Source of the DNA: PFJX01 sp964393825
GTDB taxonomy: Bacteria; Pseudomonadota; Gammaproteobacteria; Burkholderiales; Thiobacillaceae
Assembly (NCBI GenBank): GCA_964393825.1
Contig: CAYMUY010000008.1
Coordinates: 46,179 to 110,178, forward strand
DNA: 64,000 nucleotides
Direction: 5' to 3'
Shown: positions 17,184 to 25,950 of the stretch, one piece after another
Layout of the letters: every line of letters begins with the position of its first letter
Numbering within the stretch: the first letter of the stretch is position 1
Made by a program: the position numbers and the translations under genes
The notes under the pieces: model-generated
Seen by the model: only the letters and a program-made list of their open reading frames with translations
Told to the model about the DNA's origin: nothing
The model's database searches: none

Positions 17184-17211
17184 GCGGCGTCAGCCCGGTG
17201 GCTGACGCCGC
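17184..17211. terminator. Perfect 12-bp hairpin between convergent genes
   Basis: GCGGCGTCAGCC and GGCTGACGCCGC form a perfect 12-base-pair stem with a CGGT loop just after the efflux channel stop and just before the end of the opposite gene. No T-tract follows on either strand, so this is a likely bidirectional transcription end or processing structure rather than a classic intrinsic terminator. Confidence 0.5.
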
Positions 17212-17218
17212 CCTGGTC

Positions 17219-17932
17219 TCACGACTTGACCAGCCACGCCGCGTGATCGCGCAGACGTGCCTCCAGCCGGGAATGGGTCAAGGTGATGGCCTCCAGGCCC
17301 AATTCATTGGCAAACATGTACATCCCGCCCATGGGGCTGATCCAGGTCAATGTGAGCAGGCGATCCCCCCCCTCGCTCTTGAACATCACCTGATCGCCCA
17401 GTTTCAGCGTCGGCACGGCGACTGAGTGATCCATGGCGGGGAGGTTGGGAGCAATCAGATCATTCAGGCCGGGCATCCCCGGTCTGGATTCATCCTCACG
17501 CAGGTGAGTGATCGGCCCATCGTCGACTCGTTCGTATTGCAGTCCGTCCCGCGCAATCGCGGCATGCAGCATCGCCAGTCGTTCAAACAGGGCATCGCGC
17601 TTGGCCAGTTCGAACCCCAAGGCTGCACAGCCTTCATGAAGACGCCCCAGGAGGGTTGGCAATATTCGCAGCAGCATGCCGGTTTCTTCCCTGCCATGCT
17701 TCGGTGCCAGGCTCCAGAGCAGGGCATTCACCGTTTCCCAGCCGGCCTTCCAGTCGCCATGCTGGTTCCCTTTGGCCAGATAGATGCTGGCCAGCAGCCG
17801 CGTCCATTCCTGCGAGAGGAATTCGCGGATTTCTTCCGGGGCGCCGCTGCTGGTCAGCTGCAGGTTCATTTCGTCCTGGATCTTGCCTAGCACGTCGCGA
17901 ATCGTTGAGGGTTTGGGGCGCATGGTCTCCAT
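17219..17932 (-). CDS. Short DUF1631-like protein
   Basis: A 237-aa protein resembling only the C-terminal third of DUF1631 family proteins, normally several hundred residues longer. Recognisable parts are the helical segment REFLSQEWTRLLASIYLAKG, the WETVNALLWSLAPK stretch, and a PilZ-like end (LKLGDQVMFKSEGGDRLLTLTWISPMGGMYMF). No upstream extension exists on this strand, as the divergent peptidase gene begins about 150 bases away. A second ATG at 17923 has GGAG close before it and may be the true start. Function is unknown; DUF1631 proteins have been suggested to respond to cyclic di-GMP, but no clear RxxxR motif is seen here. Confidence 0.6.
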   Translation of the reverse strand: METMRPKPSTIRDVLGKIQDEMNLQLTSSGAPEEIREFLSQEWTRLLASIYLAKGNQHGDWKAGWETVNALLWSLAPKHGREETGMLLRILPTLLGRLHEGCAALGFELAKRDALFERLAMLHAAIARDGLQYERVDDGPITHLREDESRPGMPGLNDLIAPNLPAMDHSVAVPTLKLGDQVMFKSEGGDRLLTLTWISPMGGMYMFANELGLEAITLTHSRLEARLRDHAAWLVKS

Positions 17933-18082
17933 CGCTGACGAGTTTCAACCGTCCATATCGGCATTGGCAAGAATATCTTTAGACACAAGATCTTAGCGCG
18001 GACCACGGGGAAATTAGCGCTTTTCCCATGAAGCTAATCCTGTTACCCTGCCGCCTGTTTTTGCCGATCGGGACTCAGTCGA

Positions 18083-19360
18083 ATGAACCGCATCTTCACC
18101 CGCAAGCACCTTTTCCTGACCCTGGCTTCATTGCCTTTCATGGGTGTAGTCGCCGCCTTCGGCATCGCCCCCGACACCCCCACCGAGAACATCCTTCGCG
18201 AAATGGTGGTGGAGAACGTTGAACTGCCTCAGGTTCAGGCCACGGACAGCGGTGCCTTCGACTTCTGGCGTGAAGAACGCATTGCCCGCGGCGACACCCT
18301 GCAAAGCCTGCTGTCCCGGCTGGGCATTGTGGGTGAGGAAGCCCGTCAGGCGATGGCCGCAGCGCACGGCAACAAGGCATTGGGTCGACTGGTCCCGGGC
18401 CGCAGCGTGCTGGCGCGCGTCACCTCGGGCGGCCAACTGATGCTGTTCCGCTACTTGGTCTCCGATGAAAACCTGGTCACGCTCACGCGAGTCAGCGATC
18501 GGTTCCAGGTGGGCGAACAACCCGCGGCGCTGGAATCACGCCAGATCATGCGTTCCGGCAAGATCGAAGGCTCCCTGTTCGGTGCCACCGACGCCGCCGA
18601 TGTGCCCGACCGGATCGCCTCGGAAATGGCCGAAGCCCTGTCCGGCGACATCGACTTCCACAAGGACCTGCGTCGCGGTGACCACTTTTCCGTGGTCTAC
18701 GAAGCCTTCTATCTCGATGGCCAACTGGTGAAGACCGGCCGACTGCTGGCCGCCGAGTTCATCAACCAGGACAAGCATTACCAGGCCATCTATTTCAAGG
18801 ACGCACAGGGCCACGAAGGTTATTTCAACCAGGACGGTCAGAGCCTGAAGCGTGCCTTCCTGAAATCCCCGATGCCCTTCAGCCGGATTTCCTCCGGTTT
18901 CAGCGGTGCCCGTTTCCACCCGGTGCTGCAAAGATGGCGCGCCCACAAGGGCATCGACTATGCGGCCCCCACCGGTGCGCCGGTGCGCGCGGTGGCGGAT
19001 GCCAAGGTCGAATTTCTCGGCCGCCAGGGTGGTTATGGCAACCTGATCGTGCTCAAGCACCAGGGCGCCTACAGCACCGCCTACGGTCATCTGTCCCGAT
19101 ATGGCAAGGGCCTGAGACGTGGTGCCAGCGTCAGCCAGGGCCAGGTCATCGGTTACGTCGGCTCCACCGGCCTGGCAACCGGACCACACCTGCATTACGA
19201 GTTCCGCATCAACAACGTGCAGAAGAACCCGCTGGCCCTGAAGCTGCCCACCTCCTACCCGCTGGATAGTCGCTCCCGGGCGCTGTTCGCGAGCAGGGCA
19301 CAGCCGCTGATCGCCAACCTGCAATTGCTGCGCAATACCAACCTGGCCTCATTGGACTGA
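18083..19360 (+). CDS. M23 family peptidoglycan endopeptidase (MepM-like)
   Basis: A 425-aa envelope protein with an N-terminal hydrophobic segment (residues 9-28), an opacity-associated/LysM-like middle domain, and a C-terminal M23 (LytM) zinc peptidase domain. Metal and catalytic residues are visible: H288 and D292 in HKGIDYAA, H336 in YGHLSRY, and H369-L-H371 in GPHLHYEF. Intact motifs point to an active cross-link-cleaving enzyme. It ends in a strong hairpin shared with truC. Confidence 0.92.
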   Translation: MNRIFTRKHLFLTLASLPFMGVVAAFGIAPDTPTENILREMVVENVELPQVQATDSGAFDFWREERIARGDTLQSLLSRLGIVGEEARQAMAAAHGNKALGRLVPGRSVLARVTSGGQLMLFRYLVSDENLVTLTRVSDRFQVGEQPAALESRQIMRSGKIEGSLFGATDAADVPDRIASEMAEALSGDIDFHKDLRRGDHFSVVYEAFYLDGQLVKTGRLLAAEFINQDKHYQAIYFKDAQGHEGYFNQDGQSLKRAFLKSPMPFSRISSGFSGARFHPVLQRWRAHKGIDYAAPTGAPVRAVADAKVEFLGRQGGYGNLIVLKHQGAYSTAYGHLSRYGKGLRRGASVSQGQVIGYVGSTGLATGPHLHYEFRINNVQKNPLALKLPTSYPLDSRSRALFASRAQPLIANLQLLRNTNLASLD

Positions 19361-19367
19361 AGCCACC

Positions 19368-19415
19368 CCACCCAATGAAAAACGCCGGCGGTTGCCGTCG
19401 TTTTTCATTGGGTGG
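19368..19415. terminator. Bidirectional terminator between mepM-like gene and truC
   Basis: A perfect 17-bp inverted repeat (19368-19384 with 19399-19415), containing AAAAACG and CGTTTTT, encloses a small inner CGGC/GCCG hairpin. From either side a GC-rich stem is followed by a run of T, so it should stop transcription from both converging genes. Confidence 0.85.
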
Positions 19416-19421
19416 TCCAGT

Positions 19422-20159
19422 CTACGCCAGCCCGCTCCAGCCCAGTTGCTCCGCAATACGACGAAAATCCGCGGTAGGCTGCGCCTTCAGCGTAAGCATC
19501 ATGGCGTTGACCGGGTGCTTCAGACGCATTTCCGTCGCCGCCAGCAGCAACCTACGGTTGTCGAACAACTCCTGGAACAGGCGATTGTGGCGCCCCTGGC
19601 CATGGGTGGCGTCACCGATGATGGGGTGGGAGATGTGCTTCAGGTGACGGCGCAACTGGTGCCAGCGCCCCGTCAGCGGTTGCAGTTCCAGAAGCGCGTA
19701 GCGGCTGCTCGGGTAGCGATCCACCCGGTAGGGTAATTCTGCTGTCGCCAAACGGCGGTAGCGGGTCACCGCCTCTTGGGCCTCGCCACCACGGACACCG
19801 GCGTGTTCGTCAGCCATGCGCGCCAGCGGGTGGTTGATCTCGCCCTGAGCCGCGGGATGGCCGCGCACCACGGCGAGATACGTCTTTTCCACCTCCGCCC
19901 GCTCGAACTGGCCACTGACCGTCTTTCCGACTTCCCGATCGAGAGCGAACAGCAGGATGCCGGAAGTCCCCTTGTCGAGGCGATGCAGGGGCCAGACCAC
20001 GCGACCGATCTGGTCCCGGAGAATTTGCAGGGCAAAGCGGGTTTCATGGCGGTCGAGGCCGCTGCGATGGACCAGGAGGCCAGGGGGTTTGTGGACGGCG
20101 ATCAGCCAGTCATCACGATAGAGTATGGGAAGGTGTTCGCTCAAACCGCGTTGCGCCAC
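19422..20159 (-). CDS. truC: tRNA pseudouridine(65) synthase TruC
   Basis: RluA-family pseudouridine synthase of 245 aa. The catalytic motif is WPLHRLDKGTSGILL (Asp in HRLD). The C-terminal half closely follows TruC with RYPSSRYALLELQPLTGR, HQLRRHLKHISHPIIGD and HGQGRHNR, which separates it from RluA and RluC. TruC modifies U65 of tRNA-Ile and tRNA-Asp in E. coli. Its start overlaps the end of zwf by 19 bases on the same strand. Confidence 0.88.
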   Translation of the reverse strand: MAQRGLSEHLPILYRDDWLIAVHKPPGLLVHRSGLDRHETRFALQILRDQIGRVVWPLHRLDKGTSGILLFALDREVGKTVSGQFERAEVEKTYLAVVRGHPAAQGEINHPLARMADEHAGVRGGEAQEAVTRYRRLATAELPYRVDRYPSSRYALLELQPLTGRWHQLRRHLKHISHPIIGDATHGQGRHNRLFQELFDNRRLLLAATEMRLKHPVNAMMLTLKAQPTADFRRIAEQLGWSGLA

Positions 20160-21622
20160 TCCGTGTCCTCGCCGTCGAACAGGCGGTTCGCTTCGATCGG
20201 ACCCCAGCCGCCGGCGGCATAGGTGTGGATGAAGTCACGTTCCTGAGACCAATACTTGAGGATGGGATCAACCACGCGCCAAGCCCATTCCACCTCATCG
20301 AAGCGAATGAACAGGGTACGGTCGCCTTCGATCACATCCAGCAACAATGTCTCATAGGCATCCAGCGGATTTTCGTCGGCATTGCGGAAACTGGCGTTGA
20401 GCCTGACCACGCGGGTGGTCATGTCGAGGCCGGGCTGCTTGGCATGAATTTCCATGTGCATGCTTTCCTCCGGCTGGATGGACAGCACGATCCAGTTCGG
20501 CTCCAGGGTTTCCAGGGGCGTCTCGCGAAACAACTGCTGCGGTGGGTGGCGTAGCCTGAGTGCAATCATCGACATGGACTGCTTCAACCGCTTGCCGGTG
20601 CGCAGGTAGAACGGCACACCGCGCCAGCGCCAGTTGTCGATGTAGAACTTGGCGGCGGCATAGGTTTCGGTAATGGAATCCGATTCCACCCCCATTTCCT
20701 CCTGGTAGCCATGCACCTGCCTGTCCGCCGCAACGCCGGCCTTGTACTGGGCGCGAAAGGCGTGGGCATGCACGGAGCGGCGGGAGATCGGGCGGATGGA
20801 GCGCAGCACCTTCACCTTCTCGTCGCGCAGGGCGTCGGCCTCCAGCGCCGGAGGCGGTTCCATGGCGACCAGGGTGAGCAGTTGCATCAGGTGGTTCTGC
20901 AGCATGTCGCGCAGCGCTCCCGCCTTGTCGTAGTAATCGGCGCGTTTCTCGATACCCAGATCCTCGGCCACGGTGATCTGGACGTGGTCGATGTAATTGC
21001 GGTTCCAAAGCGGTTCGATCAGGGTGTTGGCGAAGCGGAACACCAGCAGGTTCTGCACCGTTTCCTTGCCCAGGTAATGGTCGATGCGGAAGACCTGGCT
21101 TTCGTCGAAATAGCGGTGCAGCAACTGGTTCAGCATCTGCGCCGACTCGATGTCGATGCCGAACGGCTTTTCCACCACGATGCGATGCAGGCCGCGCGGC
21201 TTGGCCAGGCCGACGCCATCGAGGTTCTTGATGACAGCCGAAAAGTCGTTCGGCTTGATCGCCAGATAGAACACGACATTGGAGCAAACACCCAGCTTGG
21301 GCTTCGCCAACACTTCCTTGAGGGCCTGGTAGGCCTGGGGATCGTTCAGTTCACCGAGGAGATAGTCGAATCGTTTGACGAAGCGCTCCAGACTGGCCCC
21401 CTCCGCCTTCACCTTCTCCACCAGCAACCGGGTCAAGTGCTCGCGCCAGACGGCGTCGTCCCATTCACGGCGGGCGAAGGCGACAAAGTTCAGTCCCTCG
21501 GGCAGTTTGCCGGCCACCTCTAAACGGTAAAGAGCGGGCAACAGCTTGTTCGACGCGAGATTGCCGGTGGCGCCGAAAATGACGAAATTACAAGGGGGAA
21601 GCGGGGTTTCCTGGTCGAACAT
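20141..21622 (-). CDS. zwf: Glucose-6-phosphate 1-dehydrogenase
   Basis: First enzyme of the oxidative pentose phosphate and Entner-Doudoroff routes, 493 aa. It opens with the Rossmann motif IFGATGNLASNKLLP, contains the substrate-binding and catalytic RIDHYLGKETVQNLL signature, and has the conserved C-terminal YETLLLDVIEGD and GGWGP segments. It follows the short 6-phosphogluconate dehydrogenase gene on the same strand, separated by a palindromic repeat, so the two NAD(P)H-generating steps are neighbours. Confidence 0.97.
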   Translation of the reverse strand: MFDQETPLPPCNFVIFGATGNLASNKLLPALYRLEVAGKLPEGLNFVAFARREWDDAVWREHLTRLLVEKVKAEGASLERFVKRFDYLLGELNDPQAYQALKEVLAKPKLGVCSNVVFYLAIKPNDFSAVIKNLDGVGLAKPRGLHRIVVEKPFGIDIESAQMLNQLLHRYFDESQVFRIDHYLGKETVQNLLVFRFANTLIEPLWNRNYIDHVQITVAEDLGIEKRADYYDKAGALRDMLQNHLMQLLTLVAMEPPPALEADALRDEKVKVLRSIRPISRRSVHAHAFRAQYKAGVAADRQVHGYQEEMGVESDSITETYAAAKFYIDNWRWRGVPFYLRTGKRLKQSMSMIALRLRHPPQQLFRETPLETLEPNWIVLSIQPEESMHMEIHAKQPGLDMTTRVVRLNASFRNADENPLDAYETLLLDVIEGDRTLFIRFDEVEWAWRVVDPILKYWSQERDFIHTYAAGGWGPIEANRLFDGEDTEWRNAV

Positions 21623-21646
21623 GGCAGTCTCCGAGAGGGATCAGAC

Positions 21647-21710
21647 CTGTAGCGCCGGCATTCTTGCCGGCGGGTTTTACAACATGCCGGCAAGAATGCC
21701 GGCGCTACAG
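21647..21710. repeat. REP-like perfect 25-bp inverted repeat
   Basis: Bases 21647-21671 and 21686-21710 are perfect reverse complements (CTGTAGCGCCGGCATTCTTG plus CCGGC in the left arm), separated by 14 bases. Each arm contains its own smaller palindrome GCCGGC-ATTCTT-GCCGGC. It fills most of the space between zwf and gnd. The form is that of dispersed REP-type elements; it could also be an mRNA-stabilising hairpin for gnd. Confidence 0.8.
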
Positions 21711-21723
21711 ATAGATCGACACG

Positions 21724-22641
21724 TCAGTTTTCGTTCTTCACCGCGTGACCGCCAAAGCCCTTGCGCATCATCGCCAGCATCTGGTTGGCAAAATCGCCCT
21801 TGCCCTGGCTGGCGAACCGGCTCATCAGGGCCAGCGTCATCACCGGCGTCGGCACACCGAGGTTGACGGATTCCAGCACGGTCCAGCGGCCCTCGCCGGA
21901 ATCAGCCACCAGGGGGGCGATGCCCTCCAGCGTCTGATCGGTTTTCAGGAAGTCGGCGGAGAGGTCTAGCAGCCAGGAGCGGACCACGGAACTGTGTCGC
22001 CAGAGTTCGGCGACGGCAGCGATATCGAGGTCGAACTCGCTTTTCGCCCGCATCAGCGCGAAGCCCTCGGCCAGGGACTGCATCATGCCGTACTCGATGC
22101 CGTTGTGGAGCATCTTGGTGAAGTGACCGGCGCCGACCGGGCCGGCGTGCAGCCAGCCGGTGTCAGGGGTCGGCGCCAGGATTTTCAGGAAGGGGGCCAG
22201 CCGCGCGAGATCGTCGTCACTGCCGCCCGCCATCAGGCAATAGCCGTTTTCCAGACCCCAGATGCCGCCGGAAACACCCACATCGACGAAGCGCAGGCCG
22301 AGGCCATGCAGGTGCTCCGCGCGGCCTTGCGCATCGTGGTAATAGCCGTTGGCGCCATCCACCAGCAGATCGCCGGGCGCCAGCAGTGGCGCCAGTTCGC
22401 GGATCGCCGCCTCGGTGGCCTCGCCCGCCGGCAACATCAGCCAGACGATGCGTGGCGCCGTCAGGCCGGCGATCATGTCCTCGAGACCGCGGCAGGCGAT
22501 TACATTGGCCTGCTCCGCCGCCAGCGACTCGGTGACCGTGAAGTTGCGGTTGCAGGCTCGCACCCGCGCGCCACCGCGCGCCAGGCGCCGCGCCATGTTG
22601 CCGCCCATGCGGCCCAATCCATACAGTCCGATTTCAAGCAT
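21724..22641 (-). CDS. gnd: 6-phosphogluconate dehydrogenase, decarboxylating, short form
   Basis: Member of the 300-residue GndA/GntZ-like group of 6-phosphogluconate dehydrogenases. The Rossmann motif is GLYGLGRMGGNMARRL, the substrate loop DVGVSGGIWGLENGYCLM is conserved, and the catalytic Lys/Asn region reads GHFTKMLHNGIEYGMMQ. The NRNF after the second beta strand differs from the NRT of strictly NADP enzymes, so NAD use is possible (inference). At 305 aa it is much shorter than the 470-aa dimeric form. It precedes zwf. Confidence 0.92.
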   Translation of the reverse strand: MLEIGLYGLGRMGGNMARRLARGGARVRACNRNFTVTESLAAEQANVIACRGLEDMIAGLTAPRIVWLMLPAGEATEAAIRELAPLLAPGDLLVDGANGYYHDAQGRAEHLHGLGLRFVDVGVSGGIWGLENGYCLMAGGSDDDLARLAPFLKILAPTPDTGWLHAGPVGAGHFTKMLHNGIEYGMMQSLAEGFALMRAKSEFDLDIAAVAELWRHSSVVRSWLLDLSADFLKTDQTLEGIAPLVADSGEGRWTVLESVNLGVPTPVMTLALMSRFASQGKGDFANQMLAMMRKGFGGHAVKNEN

Positions 22642-22716
22642 GTTTCACTCCCGGCGCAAGAGGTTGTGCAGTTCGATACGCGGCCATCCTACGACGCCGG
22701 GACGCGTAGCGCGAAC

Positions 22717-24408
22717 TCAAATCTTGAATAGATCAGCCAGTCGCTTCAATTCCCCCGACAGCTTGACCACGTCGTCCGCCACACCGGATGCCTGGCGGCT
22801 GGCGTGACTGCCATGTTCGGTCATCTGCGCCACCCGCTCGACGTTCTGGGCGATCTCGCGCGCCGCGATGCCCTGCTCCTTGAGCGCGTGGTCAATGTCG
22901 GCCACCGCCTGCATGACCCGGGTGGAAGCGGTCTGGATGTTGGAGATCGAATCGCCCGCCTGGTGTGCCAGTTCGACACCATCGGTCACCCGCTTGACGC
23001 TGGCCTCCATCTCTTCCACCGCGCGACGGGCGCCGCTTTGCACCTTATCGATCATGCCGGTGATCTGTTGCGTGGAATTGGCGGTGCGCTCCGCCAGCTT
23101 GCGCACCTCATCCGCCACCACGGCGAAGCCGCGACCCTGTTCACCGGCGCGTGCCGCCTCGATCGCGGCATTGAGGGCCAGCAGGTTGGTCTGGTCTGCG
23201 ATTTCCTTGATGACGCCGACGATGGTGGAAATCTCGCCCGAATAGCCCTCGAGTTCCCGGATGGTCTTGGCCGAGCCCTGAACCGCCTCCGAGATGTGGC
23301 CGATCTCGTCGGCCGCGGTATGAATGACACGCCCCCCCTCGCGGGACAGGTCGCCCGACTCGCGCGAGACATCGTTGGCCTCGCGGGCATGCTCGCTCAC
23401 CTGATCGATCGAAACCGAGAGTTCCTCGACCGCCGCCGCCATGCCGGAGGCCGCCTCGGACTGGTTCATCGCCGCCTCTGCGCTGATGCTGCTGGAAGAC
23501 GTCAGGTCACGCGCCGAACTGTCCAGCTTGCGGGTACTTTGCTTGATCAGCGAGGCATTGCCGAGCAGGTTGTTGCGCATGATGACGAATTGCGCCAGCA
23601 CTTCGCCGACCTCGTCATGCCCGGCCAGTGGCGCCGGACTGGTCAGATCGAAAGCTGCGATACCGCGCGCCGCCTGCACAGCCTGCCGAAGGGGTTGCGT
23701 GAAGGAACGCACCACGAAGAACGCGATCGCCGGCCAGAGCACCAGGGCCGAAGCAACGGCGATGCCAAGAATCATCTGGTATCGCTCAAACGTGTCTTGA
23801 AAGGCCGCGGCCTTGGCAGGTTCAACACAATTCAACAGACCGTTGGCCGTGTCGATCGCCACCCATCCCAGACCCGCGCAAAGCAGAATCACCAGGACGG
23901 AAGACAGGGTGGATATCCACAGCTTGGTGGACAGATTGAGATCCATGAATCGCCGCTTCAGTCGGCCAAGCGTGCTGGGCGCTGGCTTGCCCCCCTCGAT
24001 CCGCTTCTCCGGGTTCTCGCGCAACGACTTGTAGCAGGCCTCGGCGGACTCGATCTCCTGGCGCGTCGGACGCGTTCGCACCGACATGTAACCGCCGTCG
24101 GGCGTGGGCGTCACCGTCGCCTTGACCCAGTAGTGGTCGCCGTTCTTGCGCCGGTTCTTGACCAGCCCGACCCAGGGATTGCCGGTCTTGATGGTGGCCC
24201 AGAGATCGCGAAAGGCCTCGGGCGGCATATCGGGATGACGGACGATGTTCTGTGGCTGCCCCATCAATTCCTCGGGGGTGAATCCCGATGCTTCCACGAA
24301 ATCGTCATTGGCAAAGGTAATGTTCCCCTTCGCGTCCGTCCAGGAAATGATGACGGCACCATCCTGCAAAGGATATTCACGTTGGGTGACTGGCTGGTTG
24401 TTTCGCAT
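22717..24408 (-). CDS. aer: Aer-type PAS methyl-accepting chemotaxis protein
   Basis: Energy-taxis receptor of 563 aa. The chosen ATG at 24408 has AAAGGATG upstream and gives the typical MRNNQPVTQREYPL start. The PAS domain (about residues 10-115) has the FAD-type fold segments ITFANDDFVEASGF and NPWVGLVKNRRKNGDHYWVKA. Two close membrane helices, a HAMP-like region and an MCP signalling domain follow, with the highly conserved tip EIADQTNLLALNAAIEAARA. The promoter matches sigma-28, tying it to flagellar motility. Confidence 0.9.
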   Translation of the reverse strand: MRNNQPVTQREYPLQDGAVIISWTDAKGNITFANDDFVEASGFTPEELMGQPQNIVRHPDMPPEAFRDLWATIKTGNPWVGLVKNRRKNGDHYWVKATVTPTPDGGYMSVRTRPTRQEIESAEACYKSLRENPEKRIEGGKPAPSTLGRLKRRFMDLNLSTKLWISTLSSVLVILLCAGLGWVAIDTANGLLNCVEPAKAAAFQDTFERYQMILGIAVASALVLWPAIAFFVVRSFTQPLRQAVQAARGIAAFDLTSPAPLAGHDEVGEVLAQFVIMRNNLLGNASLIKQSTRKLDSSARDLTSSSSISAEAAMNQSEAASGMAAAVEELSVSIDQVSEHAREANDVSRESGDLSREGGRVIHTAADEIGHISEAVQGSAKTIRELEGYSGEISTIVGVIKEIADQTNLLALNAAIEAARAGEQGRGFAVVADEVRKLAERTANSTQQITGMIDKVQSGARRAVEEMEASVKRVTDGVELAHQAGDSISNIQTASTRVMQAVADIDHALKEQGIAAREIAQNVERVAQMTEHGSHASRQASGVADDVVKLSGELKRLADLFKI

Positions 24409-24473
24409 AATCATCCTTTTAGTTTGCGGGCCCACGCAGAACGACTTCATGCTCGTACCGCTTTCCGGTAGGG

Positions 24474-24500
24474 TTAACGACGCAACGGGGCATTTCTTTA
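24474..24500 (-). promoter_or_regulatory. Sigma-28 (FliA) type promoter for aer
   Basis: On the minus strand TAAAGAAA (24493-24500) is followed, after exactly 11 bases, by GTCGTTAA (24474-24481), close to the flagellar consensus TAAAGTTT-N11-GCCGATAA. Transcription would start around 24465, about 57 bases before the aer ATG. It shares the aer-glgA intergenic space. Confidence 0.65.
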
Positions 24501-24531
24501 GCACCCTTTTCATTTAGATCAAGGATTTTTC

Positions 24532-25950
24532 ATGCGCATTCTGTTTGCCACGTCCGAAGCCAGACCGTTGATCAAAACAGGTGGCCTCGCGGATGTATCC
24601 GGCGCCCTCCCCTCCGCCCTGCGTTCAATCGGTCTCGACTGCCGAATCCTGCTGCCGGGGTACCCGGCGGTCCTGGCAGGGAGCGGGGAAGCAAAGCCGG
24701 TCTGTACCCTGGGCGGTTTGCCTGGCGACACCGTCGCGACCCTGCTGGAGGCCGCCATGCCCGACAGCGGCGTCCCGCTCTACATCCTCGACGTGCCCGA
24801 GCTGTTCCAGCGCAAGGGCGGCCCTTACCAGGACGTGGCGGGCCACGATCACCCGGACAACGCCCTGCGTTTCGCCGTGTTCTCGAAAGCCGCCGCCATC
24901 CTGGCATCGCGCGAGTCTCCTTTGCACTGGCGCCCGGACGTCCTGCACTGCAACGACTGGCAAACCGGCCTGGCTCCCGCCTACCTGCGCTTGAGCGGGC
25001 AGGCCACACCCTGCATCATGACCGTGCACAACCTGGCCTACCAGGGCGTATTCCCCGCCACCGACATGGACCTGCTGATGCTCCCCCCGGAAAGTTTTTC
25101 CATCCACGGCGTCGAGTATTACGGCAGCCTGTCCTTTCTCAAGGCCGGCTTGTACTACGCTGACCGTCTGACCACGGTTTCGCCCAGCTATGCCGAGGAA
25201 ATTCGCGAACCGGCATTGGGCATGGGCATGCAGGGCTTGCTCAATTCACGCCGCGCCGACCTGGTCGGCATCCTCAACGGCATCGACATTGGCGAATGGA
25301 ACCCGGAGGCGGATCCCCACCTGCCGAACCCGTTTTCCTCGCGCGCGCTCGCGGGCAAGAAGCAGTGCAAGATCAAGCTGCAACAGGACTTGAACCTGGA
25401 GCCGGGAAAAGACACGCCGCTATTCGGTGTCATCGCGCGTCTGGCGCATCAGAAAGGCCTCGACCTGATCCTCGCGGTGGCGGATGGCATCCTGCACCGG
25501 GGTGGCCAGATCGCCCTTCTGGGTACCGGGGAAAAAACCCTGGAGGCGGCCTTTCGCGACCTCGGCGCCCTGCATCCCGGTCGTGTCGCGGCGGTGATCG
25601 GCTATGACGAGGGCCTCTCGCACCGGATCGAAGCCGGGTCCGACATCTTCCTGATGCCTTCCCGTTTCGAACCCTGCGGCCTCAACCAGCTCTACAGCCT
25701 GCGCTACGGCACGGTGCCCGTCGTCCATGCTACCGGTGGCCTCAAGGACACCGTGGAAGATGGCGTCACCGGCTTCGTCTTCGCGCAGCCCACCGCGCAT
25801 GCATTGTGGCTGGCGGTGGATCGCGCCCTGCATGCCTACACCGATACGAAGGCCTGGCAACGCATGATGCGCGAGGCCATGAGTCGCGATTTCAGTTGGG
25901 AAAAAAGCGCGCGGGAATACGAAGCGCTGTACCGGGGCTTGCTGGAATAA
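24532..25950 (+). CDS. glgA: Glycogen synthase (ADP-glucose)
   Basis: GT5 family glycosyltransferase of 472 aa that extends glycogen chains with ADP-glucose. The N-terminal ADP-glucose-binding motif KTGGLADVSGAL starts at Lys15, the HCNDWQTGLAPAYL segment is present, and the C-terminal catalytic region has PSRFEPCGLNQLYSLRYGTVP and TGGLKDTV. It is divergent from aer and not accompanied by other glg genes in this window. Confidence 0.96.
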   Translation: MRILFATSEARPLIKTGGLADVSGALPSALRSIGLDCRILLPGYPAVLAGSGEAKPVCTLGGLPGDTVATLLEAAMPDSGVPLYILDVPELFQRKGGPYQDVAGHDHPDNALRFAVFSKAAAILASRESPLHWRPDVLHCNDWQTGLAPAYLRLSGQATPCIMTVHNLAYQGVFPATDMDLLMLPPESFSIHGVEYYGSLSFLKAGLYYADRLTTVSPSYAEEIREPALGMGMQGLLNSRRADLVGILNGIDIGEWNPEADPHLPNPFSSRALAGKKQCKIKLQQDLNLEPGKDTPLFGVIARLAHQKGLDLILAVADGILHRGGQIALLGTGEKTLEAAFRDLGALHPGRVAAVIGYDEGLSHRIEAGSDIFLMPSRFEPCGLNQLYSLRYGTVPVVHATGGLKDTVEDGVTGFVFAQPTAHALWLAVDRALHAYTDTKAWQRMMREAMSRDFSWEKSAREYEALYRGLLE

